This document shows, piece after piece, positions 60,764 through 64,000 of a stretch of 64,000 bases of DNA. The stretch comes from Mannheimia granulomatis (GTDB lineage Bacteria > Pseudomonadota > Gammaproteobacteria > Enterobacterales > Pasteurellaceae), in the NCBI RefSeq assembly GCF_011455695.1, contig NZ_CP015030.1, positions 992,001-1,056,000 on the forward strand, given 5' to 3'. The notes under the pieces are model-generated. The model was given only the letters and a program-made list of their open reading frames with translations. It did not search any database and was not told the origin of the DNA. Numbering within the stretch: position 1 is the first letter of the stretch; every line of letters starts with the position of its first letter. The position numbers and the translations under genes are program-made.

Positions 60764-61795
60764 ATGAGCAGAATTCTTCTCCCTACCTCCACCGCTGGCA
60801 GCCTACCAAAACCTGCTTGGCTTGCCGAGCCTGAAAAACTTTGGTCTGAATGGAAATTCCAAGGCGACGAACTTCTCCAAGCCAAACGTGATGCCCTGTT
60901 GGTTTCTCTTGCTGAGCAAATTGCCGCAGGGATTGATATTGTCAGCGACGGCGAACAGACCCGCCAGCACTTCGTTACCACTTTTATTGAGCATTTAGAC
61001 GGCGTGGATTTCAACAAACGTGAAACTGTGCGTATCCGCAACCGTTACGATGCCAGCGTGCCGACCGTTGTCGGTGCGGTTTCCCGCCCGAAATCGGTGT
61101 TTGTGGACGATGCGAAATTCCTCCGTGCGCACACCGACAAGCCAATCAAATGGGCGTTACCAGGGCCGATGACCATGATCGACACCCTCTACGATGCCCA
61201 CTACAAAAGCCGTGAAAAACTGGCGTGGGAATTTGCCAAAATCCTCAACGAAGAGGCAAAAGAGCTGGAAGCGGCTGGCGTGGACATCATTCAATTTGAC
61301 GAGCCGGCGTTTAACGTCTTCTTTGACGAGCTGAACGATTGGGGCGTAGCAGCCTTAGAACGTGCGGCAGAAGGCTTAAAATGCGAAACGGCGGTGCATA
61401 TCTGCTACGGCTACGGCATTAAGGCAAACACCGACTGGAAACAGACTCTCGGCAACGAATGGCGTCAGTACGAAGAGAGCTTCCCGAAACTGCAACAGTC
61501 GAAAATCGACATCATCTCATTAGAGTGCCAAAACTCCCGTGTACCAATGGATTTAATCGAATTAGTGCGTGGTAAAAAAGTAATGCTCGGTGCGATTGAT
61601 GTGGCAACCAACATCATCGAAACGCCGGAACAAGTGGCAGACACCCTGCGTAAAGCGTTGCAATTCGTTGATGCAGAAAACCTCTACCCTTGCACCAACT
61701 GCGGAATGGCACCGCTTTCACGCCAAGTGGCTCGTGGTAAACTCGAAGCGCTAAGCCAAGGGGCGGCGATTTTGCGTGCGGAGCTTGCAGGCTAA
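60764..61795 (+). CDS. mesD: Folate-independent methionine synthase MesD (MetE C-terminal-like)
   Basis: A 343-aa homolog of only the C-terminal catalytic barrel of MetE. Likely zinc ligands: His and Cys of AVHICYGYG (near 222), Glu in SLECQNSR and Cys in YPCTNCGMAPLSRQ (near 310). The adjacent DUF1852 gene identifies the MesD family. Its methyl donor is not certain. The stop lies 3 bp before the flavin reductase start, so the genes are cotranscribed. Strongly GC-rich for this genome. Confidence 0.82.
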   Translation: MSRILLPTSTAGSLPKPAWLAEPEKLWSEWKFQGDELLQAKRDALLVSLAEQIAAGIDIVSDGEQTRQHFVTTFIEHLDGVDFNKRETVRIRNRYDASVPTVVGAVSRPKSVFVDDAKFLRAHTDKPIKWALPGPMTMIDTLYDAHYKSREKLAWEFAKILNEEAKELEAAGVDIIQFDEPAFNVFFDELNDWGVAALERAAEGLKCETAVHICYGYGIKANTDWKQTLGNEWRQYEESFPKLQQSKIDIISLECQNSRVPMDLIELVRGKKVMLGAIDVATNIIETPEQVADTLRKALQFVDAENLYPCTNCGMAPLSRQVARGKLEALSQGAAILRAELAG

Positions 61796-61800
61796 TCGTT

Positions 61801-62298
61801 ATGGTAGATATTGCACAATTTAAAGATGCAATGGCAACACTTGCAACAGCTGTTCACGTGGTGACTACAGATGGAGAATCCGGTCGCCACTGCTTTACAG
61901 CCTCAGCTGTCTGTAGTGTGACCGATTCACCACCAACATTGTTGGTGTGTATGAATAGCAATGCGAGAGCCTATGAACATTTTGTTAGAAACCGTGTACT
62001 CATGGTGAATACCTTGACCGCCGAACAATCACATTTATCAAACTTATTTGCTTCGCCGCTAAGTCAAGATGAACGATTTGCAAAAGCTACTTGGACAACC
62101 CTAAATACAGGCTCGCCAATGCTTAAAGGGGCCTTGATCAATTTTGATTGTGAAATTACATAAATTAAACAGGTTGGCACCCACGGCATTATGATTTGTA
62201 AAATTATAGAGATCGAACGAACTAACAACCAAGAGGCTCTGATATATTTTGATCGCAATTATCATAGTGCCGGCCAAGCAACAGTTCTGGTGAAGTGA
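61801..62298 (+). pseudogene. Flavin reductase with an in-frame stop
   Basis: Frame 61801-62298 encodes a 165-residue flavin reductase of the HpaC/RutF type (AMATLATAVHVVTTDGESGRH; FTASAVCSVTDSPPTLLVCM). TAA at codon 121 (62161-62163) interrupts it, and the same frame continues with QVGTHGIMICKIIEIER and ALIYFDRNYHSAGQA. The conserved C-terminal GTH and FDRNYH motifs lie beyond the stop, so the 120-aa product is probably inactive unless the stop is read through or a sequencing error. Confidence 0.85.
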
Positions 62299-62341
62299 TT
62301 TTTTGCTTTGAGACTTTAAATAAAACTTGATTTGGGATAGA

Positions 62342-62372
62342 TAAAAGGCGTATAACATACGCCTTTATATTT
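62342..62372 (+). terminator. Terminator of the mes cassette
   Basis: AAAGGCGTAT-AAC-ATACGCCTTT followed by ATATTTTTA, just before cmoB. Confidence 0.8.
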
Positions 62373-62386
62373 TTACATTATTTATT

Positions 62387-63349
62387 ATGATCGACTTCCG
62401 TCCTTTTTATCAACAAATTGCAACCTCTCCTCTTTCTGCTTGGTTAGAAACCTTGCCTTTGCAGTTAACTCAATGGGAGAAAACCACCCATGCTGATTAC
62501 TCTAAATGGGCAAAAGTTGCAAATTTTTTACCAAATTCAACCGCTTGTATTAACCTAAAAGATAAGGTGGAATCTATTCCTACTCAGCCGTTATCTGAAG
62601 GAGAAATCAAGCAAATTACTCATCACTTAAAACAACTTATGCCGTGGCGTAAAGGTCCATACCACTTACACGGCATTCATATTGATACCGAATGGCGTTC
62701 CGATTTCAAATGGGATCGTGTACTACCCCACCTTGCGCCTCTTGAAGGTAGAACAATTTTAGATGTAGGCTGTGGTAGCGGCTATCATATGTGGCGAATG
62801 GTAGGTGAAGGTGCCCAAATGGTGGTAGGCATTGACCCAACCGAGCTTTTTCTATGTCAATTTGAAGCAGTACGTAAGCTGCTTGGCAACGACCGCCGAG
62901 CGAATTTAATTCCACTAGGTATCGAGCAAATGCAGCCCCTTGCCGCTTTTGATACCGTCTTTTCAATGGGTGTGCTTTACCACCGTAAATCACCACTTGA
63001 TCATCTTTCACAGCTCAAAGCTCAGCTTGTTAAAGGCGGAGAATTAGTGTTGGAAACCCTTGTGATTGACGGTGATGTGAATGATGTTCTCGTGCCGGCT
63101 GATCGCTACGCTAAAATGAAAAATGTTTATTTTATTCCGTCCGTACCGGCTCTGATTAATTGGTTAGAAAAAGTAGGCTTTAAAAATGTACGTTGCGTGG
63201 ATGAGGCCATCACAACACTTGAAGAACAGCGAAAAACCGATTGGTTGGAAAATGAGAGCTTAGTGGATTTCTTAGACCCTAACGATCATAGCAAAACTAT
63301 TGAAGGCTACCTTGCCCCGAAGCGAGCTGTGATTCTGGCCAATGTTTAA
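62387..63349 (+). CDS. cmoB: tRNA U34 carboxymethyltransferase CmoB
   Basis: A 320-aa SAM-type enzyme that carboxymethylates 5-hydroxyuridine 34 of tRNA, using carboxy-SAM, to give cmo5U. It shows the CmoB start [35 protein letters not shown] motif [15 protein letters not shown] (near 125) and [12 protein letters not shown]. cmoA is not adjacent. Confidence 0.95.
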   Translation: MIDFRPFYQQIATSPLSAWLETLPLQLTQWEKTTHADYSKWAKVANFLPNSTACINLKDKVESIPTQPLSEGEIKQITHHLKQLMPWRKGPYHLHGIHIDTEWRSDFKWDRVLPHLAPLEGRTILDVGCGSGYHMWRMVGEGAQMVVGIDPTELFLCQFEAVRKLLGNDRRANLIPLGIEQMQPLAAFDTVFSMGVLYHRKSPLDHLSQLKAQLVKGGELVLETLVIDGDVNDVLVPADRYAKMKNVYFIPSVPALINWLEKVGFKNVRCVDEAITTLEEQRKTDWLENESLVDFLDPNDHSKTIEGYLAPKRAVILANV

Positions 63350-63367
63350 AACGAGTAAATAAATAAT

Positions 63368-63434
63368 AGGACGAAAAATTTTTCGTCCTTCCCTATATCA
63401 CATAAGCCTTAGTTTTCAAACTGAGGCTTTTCTT
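63368..63434 (+). terminator. Two hairpins between cmoB and bioB
   Basis: AGGACGAAAAATTTTTCGTCCT (63368-63389), then AAGCCTTAGTTT-TCA-AACTGAGGCTTTT (63404-63432) between convergent genes. The second is a good intrinsic terminator on the + strand. Confidence 0.75.
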
Positions 63435-63466
63435 GCAAAAAAATTAGCTTTTTTAACCGCTTGCAA

Positions 63467-64000
63467 TTAAACATCGCACTCATATTTCAATGGATATAAA
63501 TTGAGCTTATCCATTAATTGTCTATCGTGATCTTCTTCCGGGTTTTCGGTAGTGAGAAGTTTATCTCCATAGAAAATTGAGTTTGCCCCTGCCATAAAGC
63601 AAAGTGCTTGCATTGCTTCCGGCATAGCGGTTCTACCGGCAGAAAGACGAACAAAACTACGAGGCATGGTAATTCTGGCAACAGCAATAGTACGAACAAA
63701 TTCTGTCCAGTCGAGGTCTTCAGCATTCTCTAACGGTGTACCTTCTACTTTAATAAGTTGGTTAATTGGTACACTTTCAGGTTGTGGATCAAGGTTTGCT
63801 AAACTTGCAATTAAGCCTGCTCTTTCCGGACGGGTTTCATTCATGCCAACAATACCACCACAGCATACCTTAAGCCCTGCATTACGCACTTTACCGAGGG
63901 TATCCATTCTATCATCATGATTACGAGTATGGATAATTTTATTGTAACGTTCCGGATCCGTATCTAAATTGTGATTGTAGTAATCTAAGCCAGCATCTTT
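63467..64000 (-). CDS. bioB: Biotin synthase BioB (3' part; start lies outside the window)
   Basis: The C-terminal 177 residues of the radical-SAM enzyme that inserts sulfur into dethiobiotin. Visible: [30 protein letters not shown] (Cys ligand of the 2Fe-2S cluster), VRLSAGR (Arg ligand) and [14 protein letters not shown]. The radical-SAM CxxxCxxC part is beyond the right edge. No other bio genes are visible. Confidence 0.95.
   Translation of the reverse strand, partial: KDAGLDYYNHNLDTDPERYNKIIHTRNHDDRMDTLGKVRNAGLKVCCGGIVGMNETRPERAGLIASLANLDPQPESVPINQLIKVEGTPLENAEDLDWTEFVRTIAVARITMPRSFVRLSAGRTAMPEAMQALCFMAGANSIFYGDKLLTTENPEEDHDRQLMDKLNLYPLKYECDV

Overview
The window is a chromosomal segment of a Pasteurellaceae bacterium. 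Evidence: mukFEB, metY-rimP-nusA-infB-rbfA-truB, pnp-nlpI-deaD, zevAB, and many copies of the 9-mer ACAAGCGGT (or its complement), the uptake signal typical of the Actinobacillus pleuropneumoniae/Mannheimia/Bibersteinia branch rather than the Haemophilus influenzae branch. Base composition is about 40% GC, with GC-richer islands (cas7-cas4-cas1, mesX-mesD) and one very AT-rich island (the retron).

Layout. 1-11.3 kb: yhcH-family gene, ppx, tmaR, lysC behind a lysine riboswitch, and the mukFEB condensin operon. 11.3-14.7 kb: a decayed tetrathionate-respiration locus (remnants of ttrR, ttrS and ttrA, with an FNR-like box still in place). Inside its divergent promoter region sits a complete retron: promoter, structured ncRNA, a 67-aa basic protein, an XRE-type HTH protein and a retron reverse transcriptase. 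14.7-45.8 kb: housekeeping genes (parC; pnp-nlpI-deaD; tadA; mltB; the metY-infB translation operon; slt; mepM-dsbC; znuC; sucAB and sucCD; an alanine/sodium symporter; zevAB). 45.8-57.5 kb: rnpB, then a type I-C CRISPR-Cas locus on the minus strand (cas3-cas5-cas8c/cas11c-cas7-cas4-[insert]-cas1-cas2-leader-array; 35 repeats, 34 spacers). 57.5-64 kb: ycaO, a MesX/MesD methionine synthase cassette with a nonsense-interrupted flavin reductase, cmoB, and the 3' part of bioB.

Most notable observations. (1) One CRISPR spacer is a 36/36 match to the non-coding RNA region of the retron in the same window, and another is a 34/34 match to sucB. Both targets lack a canonical I-C PAM. (2) The cas genes carry four Neisseria-type DNA uptake sequences (GCCGTCTGAA) within 4.2 kb and I saw none elsewhere, pointing to acquisition from Neisseriaceae by transformation. 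(3) Between cas4 and cas1 lies an insert with a decayed second copy of the cas4 3' end, a small single-TM protein gene with a strong ribosome binding site, an intrinsic terminator and an orphan half CRISPR repeat. (4) An internal start in cas8c with a strong Shine-Dalgarno predicts Cas11c. (5) The array contains perfect segmental duplications, and its oldest repeats carry a compensatory base-pair change in the stem.

All calls were made by reading the sequence. No database search or RNA folding was run, so family names rest on recognition of motifs and known sequences.
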